Source: JBCBCP01 sp038530575 (GTDB taxonomy: Bacteria > Pseudomonadota > Alphaproteobacteria > Rhodobacterales > Rhodobacteraceae). From it: a stretch of DNA of 64,000 nt. The notes beneath the pieces were generated by a model that had not been told where the DNA came from, made no database searches, and worked only from the letters and a program-made list of their open reading frames with translations. The DNA lies in NCBI GenBank assembly GCA_038530575.1, contig JBCBCP010000001.1, forward strand, positions 62,001 to 126,000. The letters are read 5' to 3'. How positions within the stretch are numbered: position 1 is the stretch's first letter; every line of letters begins with the position of its first letter. Both the position numbers and the translations under genes were made by a program. Positions 16,947-25,010 of this stretch are shown in pieces.

Positions 16947-18355
16947 AGACCTTTCCGATGTTCCTAACCATGCGGGGCCGTAGGGTTGTGATCTGCGGCG
17001 GCGGAGAGCAGGCGGCGCAAAAGTGCCGCCTGATGCTCAAGACCGAAGCGCGGATCGACCTGCGCGCGCCCGAGCTGGAGCCGGAGCTGACGGCTTTGCA
17101 CGAGGCGGGCCGTGTTGAATGGACGCGCGGCCCCATCGGTGCCGAAGCCTTTGCGGGCGCGGCGTTGGTGTTCATCGCCACTGGGTGTCCCGGCATCGAC
17201 GCAAGCTTGCACGCCATCGCGAAGGACGCGGGCGCCGTGGTGAACGTGGTTGATCAGCCCGATCTATGTGACGCGATCACCCCGTCGATCGTGGACCGCG
17301 ATCCGGTTGTGGTCGCCATCGGGACCGAGGGAACCGCGCCGGTCCTGGGCCGCCAGATCAAGACCAAGGTCGAGCAGATGCTGGAGCCGCGTCTGGGTGA
17401 CCTCGCGGCGCTGGCTGGCCGTTTGCGCGGCGCGGCGGCGCAGCGGCTTGGCCCGCGCGCCCGGCGCGATCTGTGGCGCTGGGTGTTTGACGGGCCGGTG
17501 CGCGAACGGTTTGCCATGGGTGGTGAGCGTGAGGCGGCGCGCATGGTCAAGGACGCCATCGCGTCGGGGCAGATCCCCAAACCCAGCGCGGCGCCCGTTG
17601 CGCTCGTCGGTGCAGGGCCGGGCGCCGCGGACCTGATCACCCTGCGAGGGGTCAAGCGCCTGCAAGAGGCGGACATCATTTTCTACGACCGGCTGGTTGA
17701 TCCCGCCCTGCTCGAGTTGGCGCGCCGGGATGCCGAACGGGTCTATGTTGGCAAAAAGCCCGGATGCCGGGCGTGGCCGCAGGAGCGGATCAACGGGGTG
17801 ATCGTGGCCGCGGCCAAGCAGGGCAAGCGCGTTGTGCGTCTCAAGTGCGGTGATCCGGGTGTCTTTGCGCGGGGCGCGGAAGAGGCGGATGCTCTGGCTG
17901 CCGAGGGCATCGCCTGCGAGATTGTGCCGGGCGTGACAAGTGCCAGCGCCTGTGCAGCCGAGGCAGGAGATTTCCTGACCGAGCGCGGGAAGGTCGACAC
18001 GCTTGTCCTGACCACGGGCGCCAGCGCGCAGGATGCCGATGTGCCCGACTGGATGCGCTACCTGCATGAAGGCGCGCGCGTGGCCGTCTATATGGGGGTT
18101 GGCGCGGCGGAGCGGATCACGGATGCGCTGCTGCGTGCGGGTGTTGCGGAGCAGACAGAGGTGTTGGTCGTGGCCCGCGGCGGGATGCCGGATGCGGCCC
18201 AGATGCGCTGCGCCGGGCATGAGTTGGCAGGCGCGATTGCGGCGCGGCCCGATATCAGCAACCCCGCGATGATTTTCCTGACCCTGCCGAAGGGCGAGGT
18301 CGTGCCGGGCGTGATGTCGCCCGGGCAGCCAGAACTGAGGGTTATTTCAGCCTGA
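16943..18355 (+). CDS. cysG: Siroheme synthase (fused CysG)
   Basis: A 470-residue bifunctional enzyme. The N-terminal domain (about 1-210) is a precorrin-2 dehydrogenase/sirohydrochlorin ferrochelatase with a GGGEQAAQK nucleotide motif. The C-terminal domain (about 218-470) is the SAM-dependent uroporphyrinogen-III methyltransferase, with VGAGPGAADLITLRG and YDRLV. It makes siroheme for NirB (and for sulfite reductase if present). ATG overlaps the previous stop as ATGA. It is the last gene of the nas operon; a short palindrome follows at 18365. Confidence 0.95.
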   Translation: MKTFPMFLTMRGRRVVICGGGEQAAQKCRLMLKTEARIDLRAPELEPELTALHEAGRVEWTRGPIGAEAFAGAALVFIATGCPGIDASLHAIAKDAGAVVNVVDQPDLCDAITPSIVDRDPVVVAIGTEGTAPVLGRQIKTKVEQMLEPRLGDLAALAGRLRGAAAQRLGPRARRDLWRWVFDGPVRERFAMGGEREAARMVKDAIASGQIPKPSAAPVALVGAGPGAADLITLRGVKRLQEADIIFYDRLVDPALLELARRDAERVYVGKKPGCRAWPQERINGVIVAAAKQGKRVVRLKCGDPGVFARGAEEADALAAEGIACEIVPGVTSASACAAEAGDFLTERGKVDTLVLTTGASAQDADVPDWMRYLHEGARVAVYMGVGAAERITDALLRAGVAEQTEVLVVARGGMPDAAQMRCAGHELAGAIAARPDISNPAMIFLTLPKGEVVPGVMSPGQPELRVISA

Positions 18356-18364
18356 TAAGGTGCC

Positions 18365-18386
18365 GTGCGCAGTGAATGCGCACCCT
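18365..18386 (+). repeat. Palindromic element after cysG, second copy of the 7208 element
   Basis: GTGCGCA (18365-18371) and TGCGCAC (18377-18383) form a 7-bp hairpin with a 5-nt loop, followed by CCT. The sequence GTGCGCAGTGNNTGCGCACCCT is shared with 7208-7229 except for the two centre bases. No U-tract follows, so a role as terminator is doubtful; a dispersed REP-like element is more likely. Confidence 0.6.
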
Positions 18387-18400
18387 ACGGGGTTTGGCCT

Positions 18401-19789
18401 TTAGCCGCCTTCGGTCAAGGCGCCGCTTTCCCAGGTGCCGGTTTCCGTCTCACCGCTGGCATAGCGCATCGTGCCGGTCCCCTGGCGCCGACCATCGCGG
18501 AACGTGCCCTCATAGACGTCGCCATTGGCGTAGGTGGCGATGCCCTGGCCCTCAATCTCTCCGTTGGCCCAGGCGCCTTCGTAGATAAAGCCGTCTGCCA
18601 TCACGATTTTGCCCTGCCCGTGGCGCTGGCCCGACAGGAATTCGCCCTCGTAGACCGTGCCATCGGGATACACCGCGCGGCCCTGCCCCTGGCGTTGGCC
18701 ATCAACCCACGCGCCTTCATAGCGGTACCCATCGGCATAGGTCATCACGCCCTGACCGTGGTTGCGCGCGTTGCGGAACTCGCCCTCATAGACAACACCG
18801 TTGGGGTAGGTGGCCTTTCCGGTGCCTTCGATCACCCCGGCGATCCAGTCACCTTCATAGGTGGCGCCGTCGGCGTAGGTGATTTTGCCTGTCCCGTCCG
18901 CAAGATCGTCGCGAAACGTGCCTTCATAGACCGACCCGTCCGGGTATGTCACGCGGCCCGTTCCTTCGATCTGGCCCGCAACCCACGTCCCTGTGTAGAT
19001 GTAGCCGTCTGTGCCGGTGAACGTGCCCTGCCCATGGCGGCGGTCGTCGGCGAACTGGCCCTCGTAGACGTCCCCGTTGGCATAGGTGACGGTGCCGGTG
19101 CCTTCGCGCCGGCCTTGCGACAGTTCGCCTTCGTAGACATCGCCATTAGGCTGGGTCAGCGTGCCGGTTCCGTCGATCTGGCCGTCTGCCCAGAGCCCGG
19201 CGTAGACCAGACCGTCCGGCATGGTCAGCGTGCCGGTGCCGTGCCGCTTGCCAGCCAGGATTTCGCCGTCATAGACCGCGCCATCGGGGTATGTGATCGT
19301 GCCGATGCCCTGTTTGACGCCATCGACCCAGTCGCCTTTGTATTCGTAGCCGCCCGGGCTTTGCATGACGCCCTTGCCGTGGTGCTTGGCCTCGCGGAAC
19401 TGGCCTTCATAGCGCACGCCGTTGGCGTAGATGGCGATGCCTTCGCCCATGATCGTGCCGTCTTGCCACGTGCCTTCATAGGTGCCGCCGTCTGCAAAGG
19501 TGATCTTGCCAAAGCCTTCGGGTTTGCCCTTGGCAAAGGCGCCTTCATAGACCGAGCCATTGGGAAAACGGGCGACGCCCTGGCCCTTGATCTCACCCTC
19601 GACCCACTGGCCGGTATATTCGTAACCGTTTGGCAGCCTGTAGGTGCCTGTGCCGTGCTGCAGGCCGTTCTGGAACGTGCCCTCATAGATGCCGCCATCG
19701 TCGTACTGCTTAGTCAGCACCTGCCCGTCCTGCGCCAGCGCGGCGCTAGCCGAGAGCGATACGGCGATAATGATTGCCCTGATATTCAT
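18401..19789 (-). CDS. Exported MORN-repeat protein
   Basis: A 462-residue protein with an N-terminal signal peptide (MNIRAIIIAVSLSASAALA) followed by about 19 tandem MORN repeats of exactly 23 residues, core YEGxFxxGxxHGxGxxTYxDG. Repeats run to the last residues with no extra domain. In 18 of 19 the central position (YEG-x-F/W) alternates between F and W in neighbouring repeats, with a break around repeats 7-10 (I, W, L, F). MORN arrays form curved beta sheets that bind proteins or membranes; a periplasmic or surface scaffold is likely, but the function is unknown. The start at 19789 is chosen for the signal peptide; the longer reading upstream is not coding-like. Confidence 0.88.
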   Translation of the reverse strand: MNIRAIIIAVSLSASAALAQDGQVLTKQYDDGGIYEGTFQNGLQHGTGTYRLPNGYEYTGQWVEGEIKGQGVARFPNGSVYEGAFAKGKPEGFGKITFADGGTYEGTWQDGTIMGEGIAIYANGVRYEGQFREAKHHGKGVMQSPGGYEYKGDWVDGVKQGIGTITYPDGAVYDGEILAGKRHGTGTLTMPDGLVYAGLWADGQIDGTGTLTQPNGDVYEGELSQGRREGTGTVTYANGDVYEGQFADDRRHGQGTFTGTDGYIYTGTWVAGQIEGTGRVTYPDGSVYEGTFRDDLADGTGKITYADGATYEGDWIAGVIEGTGKATYPNGVVYEGEFRNARNHGQGVMTYADGYRYEGAWVDGQRQGQGRAVYPDGTVYEGEFLSGQRHGQGKIVMADGFIYEGAWANGEIEGQGIATYANGDVYEGTFRDGRRQGTGTMRYASGETETGTWESGALTEGG

Positions 19790-19964
19790 CTGTCTCACCC
19801 TGCCCGAGACGCGCATCCCCGTTTGCGCGTGCCGAAAAATAGGCCAAGGGCGGGATGGCCGCAACAGACAAGGCCGCCTCTGGCGCGGCATTTGGGCCGC
19901 GCGGGTGGCTTTTCGCCGGTGCGGCACATGTCTATAGGGGCGTAGGCAAGCAAAGGGGCCCAAC

Positions 19965-21623
19965 ATGGCGGACCGTTTTCGCATCACTTTGGGGCAGTTG
20001 AACCCGACCGTTGGCGATCTGGCCGGCAATGCTGCGCTGGCGCGGACGGCGTGGGACGCGGGCAAGGCAGCGGGCGCGGATATGGTTGCCCTGCCCGAGA
20101 TGTTCATCGCGGGCTACAACGCGCAGGACCTGGTGATGAAGCCCGCCTTTCATCACGCGGCAATGGCGGCGGTTGAGGCGCTGGCGGTGGAGTGCGCGGA
20201 CGGGCCGACGCTTGCCATCGGGGCGCCGTGGGCCGAGGACGGCAAGCTCTATAACGCTTATCTCATCTGCACCGGCGGTCAGATCGTGACGAAAGTGTTC
20301 AAGCACGAGCTGCCGAACGAGACGGTTTTCGACGAGGTCCGGATTTTCGATGCCGGCCCGCTGGGCGGGCCTTATGCGGTGGGGGATGTGCGCGTCGGCT
20401 CGCCGATCTGTGAAGATGCCTGGCATCCGGATGTGGCCGAAACCCTGGCGGAGACGGGCGCCGAATTCCTGCTCGTGCCCAACGGATCGCCCTATTACCG
20501 CGGCAAGTACGACACGCGGCTCAACCACATGGTCGCCCGCACGGTCGAGACGGGGCTGCCGCTGATCTACCTCAACATGGTGGGGGGGCAGGACGATCAG
20601 GTCTTTGACGGGATGTCCTTTGCCCTGAACCCGCATGGGGAACTGGCGCTGCGGCTGCCTGCTTTTGACGCCTGCATCGAACATGTCGACCTTGCCCGAG
20701 GCCCCGAAGGCTGGCGCGTAGTGCCGGGGGACGTGGCACCGATCGGGGACGAATGGGCGCAGGATTACCGCGTGATGGTGCAAGCCTTGCGCGACTATTG
20801 CGGCAAGGCGGGCTTTGGCAAGGTCCTGCTGGGCATGTCGGGCGGCGTGGATTCGGCGCTGGTGGCGACGATTGCCGTGGATGCGCTGGGCGCGGAGAAT
20901 GTGCGCTGCGTGATGCTGCCGTCGGAATATACCTCATCGGAAAGTTTGGAGGATGCCGAAGCCTGCGCCAAGGCGCTGGGCGCGCGCTATGACTATGTGC
21001 CGATCAGCGGGCCGCGCGCGGCGGTGACGGAGGCGCTTGGGCCCCTCTTCGAAGGGACCGAGCAGGGCCTGACCGAAGAGAACATTCAGTCGCGCCTGCG
21101 CGGCCTGCTGCTCATGGCGCTGAGCAATAAGTTTGGCGAGATGCTGCTGACAACAGGCAACAAATCGGAAGTCGCCGTGGGGTATGCGACGATCTATGGC
21201 GACATGTCGGGCGGCTACAATCCGATCAAGGACCTCTACAAGATGCGTGTGTTCGAGACCTGCCGCTGGCGCAACGCCAACCACGCGGACTGGATGATGG
21301 GACCGGCAGGCGAGGTGATCCCGGACCGGATCATCACCAAACCCCCGTCAGCCGAGCTGCGGGAGGATCAGAAGGACAGCGACAGCCTGCCCGATTACCC
21401 CGAGCTGGACCGCATGTTGGAAATTCTGGTGGACGAGGATGGCGCGATTGCCGATTGCGTCGCCGCCGGTTTTGACGCGGACACGGCGCGTAAGGTCGAG
21501 CGGCTAATTTACCTCAGCGAATACAAGCGCTTCCAGTCCGCACCCGGGGCGCGTTTGACCAAACGGGCGTTTTGGCTCGACCGTCGCTATCCGATCATCA
21601 ACCGGTTCCGCGACCCCGGCTGA
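19965..21623 (+). CDS. nadE: Glutamine-dependent NAD+ synthetase
   Basis: A 552-residue two-domain enzyme that amidates deamido-NAD+ with ATP, using glutamine. The N-terminal nitrilase-like glutaminase has its triad in LPEMFIAGYN (Glu), KHELPNETVF (Lys) and SPICEDAW (Cys near 149). The C-terminal synthetase carries the PP-loop SGGVDSALV near residue 290. Length is normal for the bacterial two-domain type. Its start has a modest ribosome site (AAAGGGG). It diverges from the MORN gene. Confidence 0.95.
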   Translation: MADRFRITLGQLNPTVGDLAGNAALARTAWDAGKAAGADMVALPEMFIAGYNAQDLVMKPAFHHAAMAAVEALAVECADGPTLAIGAPWAEDGKLYNAYLICTGGQIVTKVFKHELPNETVFDEVRIFDAGPLGGPYAVGDVRVGSPICEDAWHPDVAETLAETGAEFLLVPNGSPYYRGKYDTRLNHMVARTVETGLPLIYLNMVGGQDDQVFDGMSFALNPHGELALRLPAFDACIEHVDLARGPEGWRVVPGDVAPIGDEWAQDYRVMVQALRDYCGKAGFGKVLLGMSGGVDSALVATIAVDALGAENVRCVMLPSEYTSSESLEDAEACAKALGARYDYVPISGPRAAVTEALGPLFEGTEQGLTEENIQSRLRGLLLMALSNKFGEMLLTTGNKSEVAVGYATIYGDMSGGYNPIKDLYKMRVFETCRWRNANHADWMMGPAGEVIPDRIITKPPSAELREDQKDSDSLPDYPELDRMLEILVDEDGAIADCVAAGFDADTARKVERLIYLSEYKRFQSAPGARLTKRAFWLDRRYPIINRFRDPG

Positions 21624-21696
21624 TCGTTTCTTTGAAGAAACGATGTAATCATTTCTTGAAGAAATGATGGGTGGCTTTTCTTCAAAGAAAAGTCAC
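21623..21696. repeat. Three tandem inverted repeats between convergent genes
   Basis: ATCGTTTCTT/AAGAAACGAT (21623-21644), ATCATTTCTT/AAGAAATGAT (21648-21668) and a 12-bp stem GTGGCTTTTCTT/AAGAAAAGTCAC (21671-21696) follow each other after nadE. All share a TTTCTT...AAGAAA core. They are A+T-rich against the surrounding DNA. They probably serve as bidirectional transcription ends or mRNA 3' structures for nadE and the convergent zincin gene; the third one reaches the last codons of that gene. Confidence 0.65.
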
Positions 21697-22058
21697 AGCC
21701 ACCATTGGTCGATCTGCGCGATGTCCTCGTCCGACCAGCCGAAATGGTGCGCCAACTCGTGGATGGTGACGTGCGCGACCAGGTCTTCAATCGCGACATC
21801 CCCGCGCGCGCGCCATTCGGCCAGGATCGGTTCGCGAAAGAGCCAGATCAGGTCAGGATAGGGCGCCGGGTCAGACAAGGATTTCTCTGTCAGCGGGATA
21901 CCTTCGTAAAGGCCGGTCAGCTCAAGCGGGTCGGCGATGTCCATCTCCCGCAGGATGCGCGGGTCGGGCCAGTCGGTCACTTGCAAAACGATCTGAGCTG
22001 CGCCGGGGCGGAACGGCTCTGGCAGGCCCGCGAGCGTGTCGCGGGCCATGCCTTCCAT
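21693..22058 (-). CDS. Small zincin-like metallopeptidase (PF06262-like)
   Basis: A 121-residue protein with the zinc motif HELAHH near its C-terminus (about residue 104) preceded by DLVAHVTI. The segment LTGLYEGIPLTEKS is typical of the small 'possible zinc metallopeptidase' family (minimal MMP-like domain). The start is uncertain: ATG 22058 and ATG 22049 both fit, 18-27 nt after the stop of the upstream hydrolase gene, with which it likely forms an operon. Substrate unknown. Confidence 0.82.
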   Translation of the reverse strand: MEGMARDTLAGLPEPFRPGAAQIVLQVTDWPDPRILREMDIADPLELTGLYEGIPLTEKSLSDPAPYPDLIWLFREPILAEWRARGDVAIEDLVAHVTIHELAHHFGWSDEDIAQIDQWWL

Positions 22059-22075
22059 CTCTTCGAGCGTCGCCG

Positions 22076-23005
22076 TCAGAGCGTCAGCTGGTAGCTGTGC
22101 GGGACGTAGTGGTAGCCTTCGCCGCGGGTTTCGACATAGCCGAAGGCCGGCCATGGCATGTGGTAGCCTACGAACGGGATGCGGTCGGCGGCCATCATGT
22201 CCAGCATCCGGCGGCGCGTGGCAGCAGCGGCGGCCTTGTCCATGTCGAACCGGACCTCCCAATCGGGATGCGCGAGCGACCACACGTAGTGGTTGGCAAA
22301 ATCGGCGCCCAGCACCAGCTGGCTGCCTTCGCTTTCGATCCGGTAAGCCATGTGGCCCGGCGTGTGGCCAAAGGCAGCCATGGCCGTGATGCCGGACGCC
22401 GCGTCCTGGCCATCCTCAAGGAAGGTCATCTGCTCGGCCAGAGGCGCGACGATGGTGTCGAACCCTTCATTGCCCGCACCGGTCCAGCCATCAAATTCGG
22501 CCCGTCCGGTGACATACGCGGCATTCGGGTAGGTGGGGGCGCCATCGGTCATCAATCCGCCGATATGGTCGCCGTGCATATGCGTCAGCACAACGATATC
22601 GACCTGATCCGCGGTGTATCCTGCCGACTCAAGCGCTTGCACGGTCGCTGCGCCGTTCAGGCCGGTGTCGAACAGGACCAGCTGGCTTCCGTTGTTTACA
22701 ACCGTCGGTGTGAAAAAGAACTGAACCTTGTCCGTTGGAATGCCAGCCTCAGTAGAGGCGGCGGCAAAGGTGTCCGCGTCCACGTTCATGCCGAAGATGC
22801 CCTGCGGTCCTTCGCGCGTGGCCGACCCGGCGAGCAGGGTGGTAACGTCAAAACCGCCCAGCTGGACGCGCATGAACGGCGACATGCCCGGCCCTTTCAG
22901 CGGGGCAGCCGCCCGGGCAGTACCAGCCGTGGCAGCGGCAAGCGGCAGCGCGGCGCCTGCGGCCAGCGCGGCCCGGCGGGTCATCTTTGGAGATTGGATG
23001 GTCAT
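22076..23005 (-). CDS. Exported metallo-beta-lactamase-fold hydrolase
   Basis: A 309-residue MBL-fold hydrolase with a twin-arginine type leader (TRRAALAAG, about residues 9-17, cleavage near 33). The metal motif is THMHGDHIGG, with a further His in AFGHTPGHM and Asp in GADFANH. This set is typical of lactonase-like or general MBL hydrolases, including quorum-quenching enzymes; the substrate cannot be assigned. It lies directly upstream of the zincin gene on the same strand. Confidence 0.88.
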   Translation of the reverse strand: MTIQSPKMTRRAALAAGAALPLAAATAGTARAAAPLKGPGMSPFMRVQLGGFDVTTLLAGSATREGPQGIFGMNVDADTFAAASTEAGIPTDKVQFFFTPTVVNNGSQLVLFDTGLNGAATVQALESAGYTADQVDIVVLTHMHGDHIGGLMTDGAPTYPNAAYVTGRAEFDGWTGAGNEGFDTIVAPLAEQMTFLEDGQDAASGITAMAAFGHTPGHMAYRIESEGSQLVLGADFANHYVWSLAHPDWEVRFDMDKAAAAATRRRMLDMMAADRIPFVGYHMPWPAFGYVETRGEGYHYVPHSYQLTL

Positions 23006-23114
23006 GTGGGACGTCCTTTTCTGCTAGGATGCGCCAGAGATAGCGCGCGGTGCCCTGCGGTCATCTGTTCGGGGATGCGGATATGTGTGTTCGGGAATGA
23101 GAGGTTAATGCGTG

Positions 23115-23531
23115 ATGGCCGAGCCAATTCCGTTTGATCTAGGCGCCTACGCTGCGGCCCTGCCGTGGCCAAAAAGGGCAGAGGAAGCCGCGCGGCTCGA
23201 CGCGCTTTTTCGGACGGCAAGCGGGCATGAGCCGACCCTGTGGTCGGGCCGGATGGTGGGATACGGCGCCTATGATTATACCTACAAAAGCGGCCGGTCC
23301 GGCACGTCGCTGGCGACGGGCTGGGCGCTGTCCAAAGCCAAGATCAGCGTCTACATCATGCCGGGTTACACCGACTTTGGGGATATCCTTGGGCGGCTTG
23401 GCAAGCACAGCAAGGGCAAGTCCTGCCTGTACCTGAACAAGCTGGAGGATGTGGACAGCTCCGTACTGGCCGAGCTGGTGCGTGCGGGTCTGGAGGATCT
23501 CAACGGTATATGGCCGGTGCGGGCGGTGTAA
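23115..23531 (+). CDS. DUF1801-domain protein
   Basis: A 138-residue soluble protein of the DUF1801 (YdhG-like) family. Visible family features are SGRMVGYGAYDYTYKSG, then ISVYIMPGYTDF and GKSCLYLNKLEDVD. Its biochemical function is not known; related domains bind small ligands or iron partners. ATG 23115 is preferred because GAGAGG lies 11 bases before it, though a GTG directly precedes it. It is followed 54 bp later by gltX. Confidence 0.8.
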   Translation: MAEPIPFDLGAYAAALPWPKRAEEAARLDALFRTASGHEPTLWSGRMVGYGAYDYTYKSGRSGTSLATGWALSKAKISVYIMPGYTDFGDILGRLGKHSKGKSCLYLNKLEDVDSSVLAELVRAGLEDLNGIWPVRAV

Positions 23532-23585
23532 CTGGACTTCACCCGGCCCCTGTGACAAGGCAGCGGGGCAAACTCGGAGAGGCAA

Positions 23586-24911
23586 ATGACCACCACCCGT
23601 TTCGCCCCCTCGCCCACGGGCCATATCCATGTTGGCAACCTGCGCACGGCGCTGATGAACTATCTGATCGCACGCAAGGCGGGCGGCACGTTCATCCTGC
23701 GCATTGACGACACAGACCCCGAACGTTCGAAAGAAGAATATGTCGATGGGATCAAGCGCGACCTCGAATGGCTCGGGCTGACATGGGACCGGACCGAGCG
23801 GCAGTCGGAGCGGCTCGATCGCTATGCCGCCGCTGCGGATGCTTTGCGCGCGGCGGGGCGGTTTTACGAGGCGTTCGAGACGCCGGTTGAACTGGACCTC
23901 AAGCGCAAGAAGCAGCTGAACATGGGCAAGCCGCCCGTCTACGACCGCGCCGCGCTGGACCTGACAGACGATCAGCGGGAGGCGCTGCGGGCCGAACGTG
24001 GGAACGGTGTGTGGCGTTTCAAGCTGGACCGCGCGCGGATCGAATGGACGGACGGCATTCTGGGCGATGTCAGCATCGACGCGGCCTCGGTCAGTGACCC
24101 GGTGCTGATCCGCGGGGATGGCCAGGTGCTGTATACCATCGCCTCGGTCGTTGACGATACGGAGATGGGCGTGACGGATGTGGTGCGCGGGTCCGACCAC
24201 GTAACCAACACGGCCACGCAGATCCAGATCATGGCGGCGCTTGGTTTTGAACCGCCGCGTTTTGCCCACCACTCTTTGCTGACGGGCCCGCAGGGGGAGG
24301 CGCTGTCCAAGCGTCTGGGCACGCTGGCCCTGCGCGATCTGCGGGAGGCGGGCGTGCAGCCGATGGCACTGCTCAGCACGATGGCGCGGCTTGGGTCCTC
24401 CCAACCTGTTGAGTTGGTGGGCTCAATGGATGAGTTGATCCAGAGCTTCGACGTAGGCCAGTTCGGCAGCGCACCGACAAAGTTCGACGTCGAGGATCTT
24501 TATCCGATGACGGGCCGTTACCTGGCTGGTCTCAACCTTGCGCAGGTCGAGGCGGACATCGCTGCGCTTGGTGTGCCGGAAGATCAGCGCGCGGCGTTCT
24601 GGGCCGTGGTGCGCGAGAACATCCGCACCCTGCACGACATGGCGGGCTGGTGGGATCTGATGCAGAACGGCACGGCACCGGCGCATGATGCCGAAGACGA
24701 TGGCTTTGTCCGTGAGGCGGTGGCACTGTTGCCCGCGCGCCCCTGGGGGCCGGAGACGTGGAGTGCATGGACCAGCACGGTCAAGGACGTGACAGGGCGC
24801 AAGGGAAAGGGCCTATTCATGCCGCTGCGTCTGGCGTTGACCGGGCAAGCTCGCGGGCCGGAAATGGCGGCGCTTATGCCGCTGCTGGCCCGGGTGCAGG
24901 TGGCGGAGTGA
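23586..24911 (+). CDS. gltX: Glutamate--tRNA ligase
   Basis: A 441-residue class I aminoacyl-tRNA synthetase. The HIGH-type motif is SPTGHIHVGN (about 9-18) and the KMSKS-type motif is ALSKR (about 239-243). Length is on the short side for GluRS and fits one of the two paralogues often found in alphaproteobacteria, one of which may charge tRNA-Gln with glutamate. An upstream GGAGAGG supports the start. Confidence 0.94.
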   Translation: MTTTRFAPSPTGHIHVGNLRTALMNYLIARKAGGTFILRIDDTDPERSKEEYVDGIKRDLEWLGLTWDRTERQSERLDRYAAAADALRAAGRFYEAFETPVELDLKRKKQLNMGKPPVYDRAALDLTDDQREALRAERGNGVWRFKLDRARIEWTDGILGDVSIDAASVSDPVLIRGDGQVLYTIASVVDDTEMGVTDVVRGSDHVTNTATQIQIMAALGFEPPRFAHHSLLTGPQGEALSKRLGTLALRDLREAGVQPMALLSTMARLGSSQPVELVGSMDELIQSFDVGQFGSAPTKFDVEDLYPMTGRYLAGLNLAQVEADIAALGVPEDQRAAFWAVVRENIRTLHDMAGWWDLMQNGTAPAHDAEDDGFVREAVALLPARPWGPETWSAWTSTVKDVTGRKGKGLFMPLRLALTGQARGPEMAALMPLLARVQVAE

Positions 24912-25010
24912 TCCGGCTCGCGCCCGTGCTTTTGCAGGCTGCGGGACGCTCCGCGGGGAAATTTATCGGGCATAGTGAAAGGGATGCATCCATCCCAGGC
25001 GTGGTGACGC

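Noticed and set aside
18401..19789. CRISPR array, because of regular spacing of similar sequence.
   Set aside because: The period is 69 bp without unique spacers, in frame, and encodes MORN units.
18365..19945. Open reading frame of 526 codons on the plus strand opposite the MORN gene.
   Set aside because: It mirrors the 69-bp MORN repeats in antisense, has no family features or ribosome site, and stays open because of the repeat's regular codon pattern.
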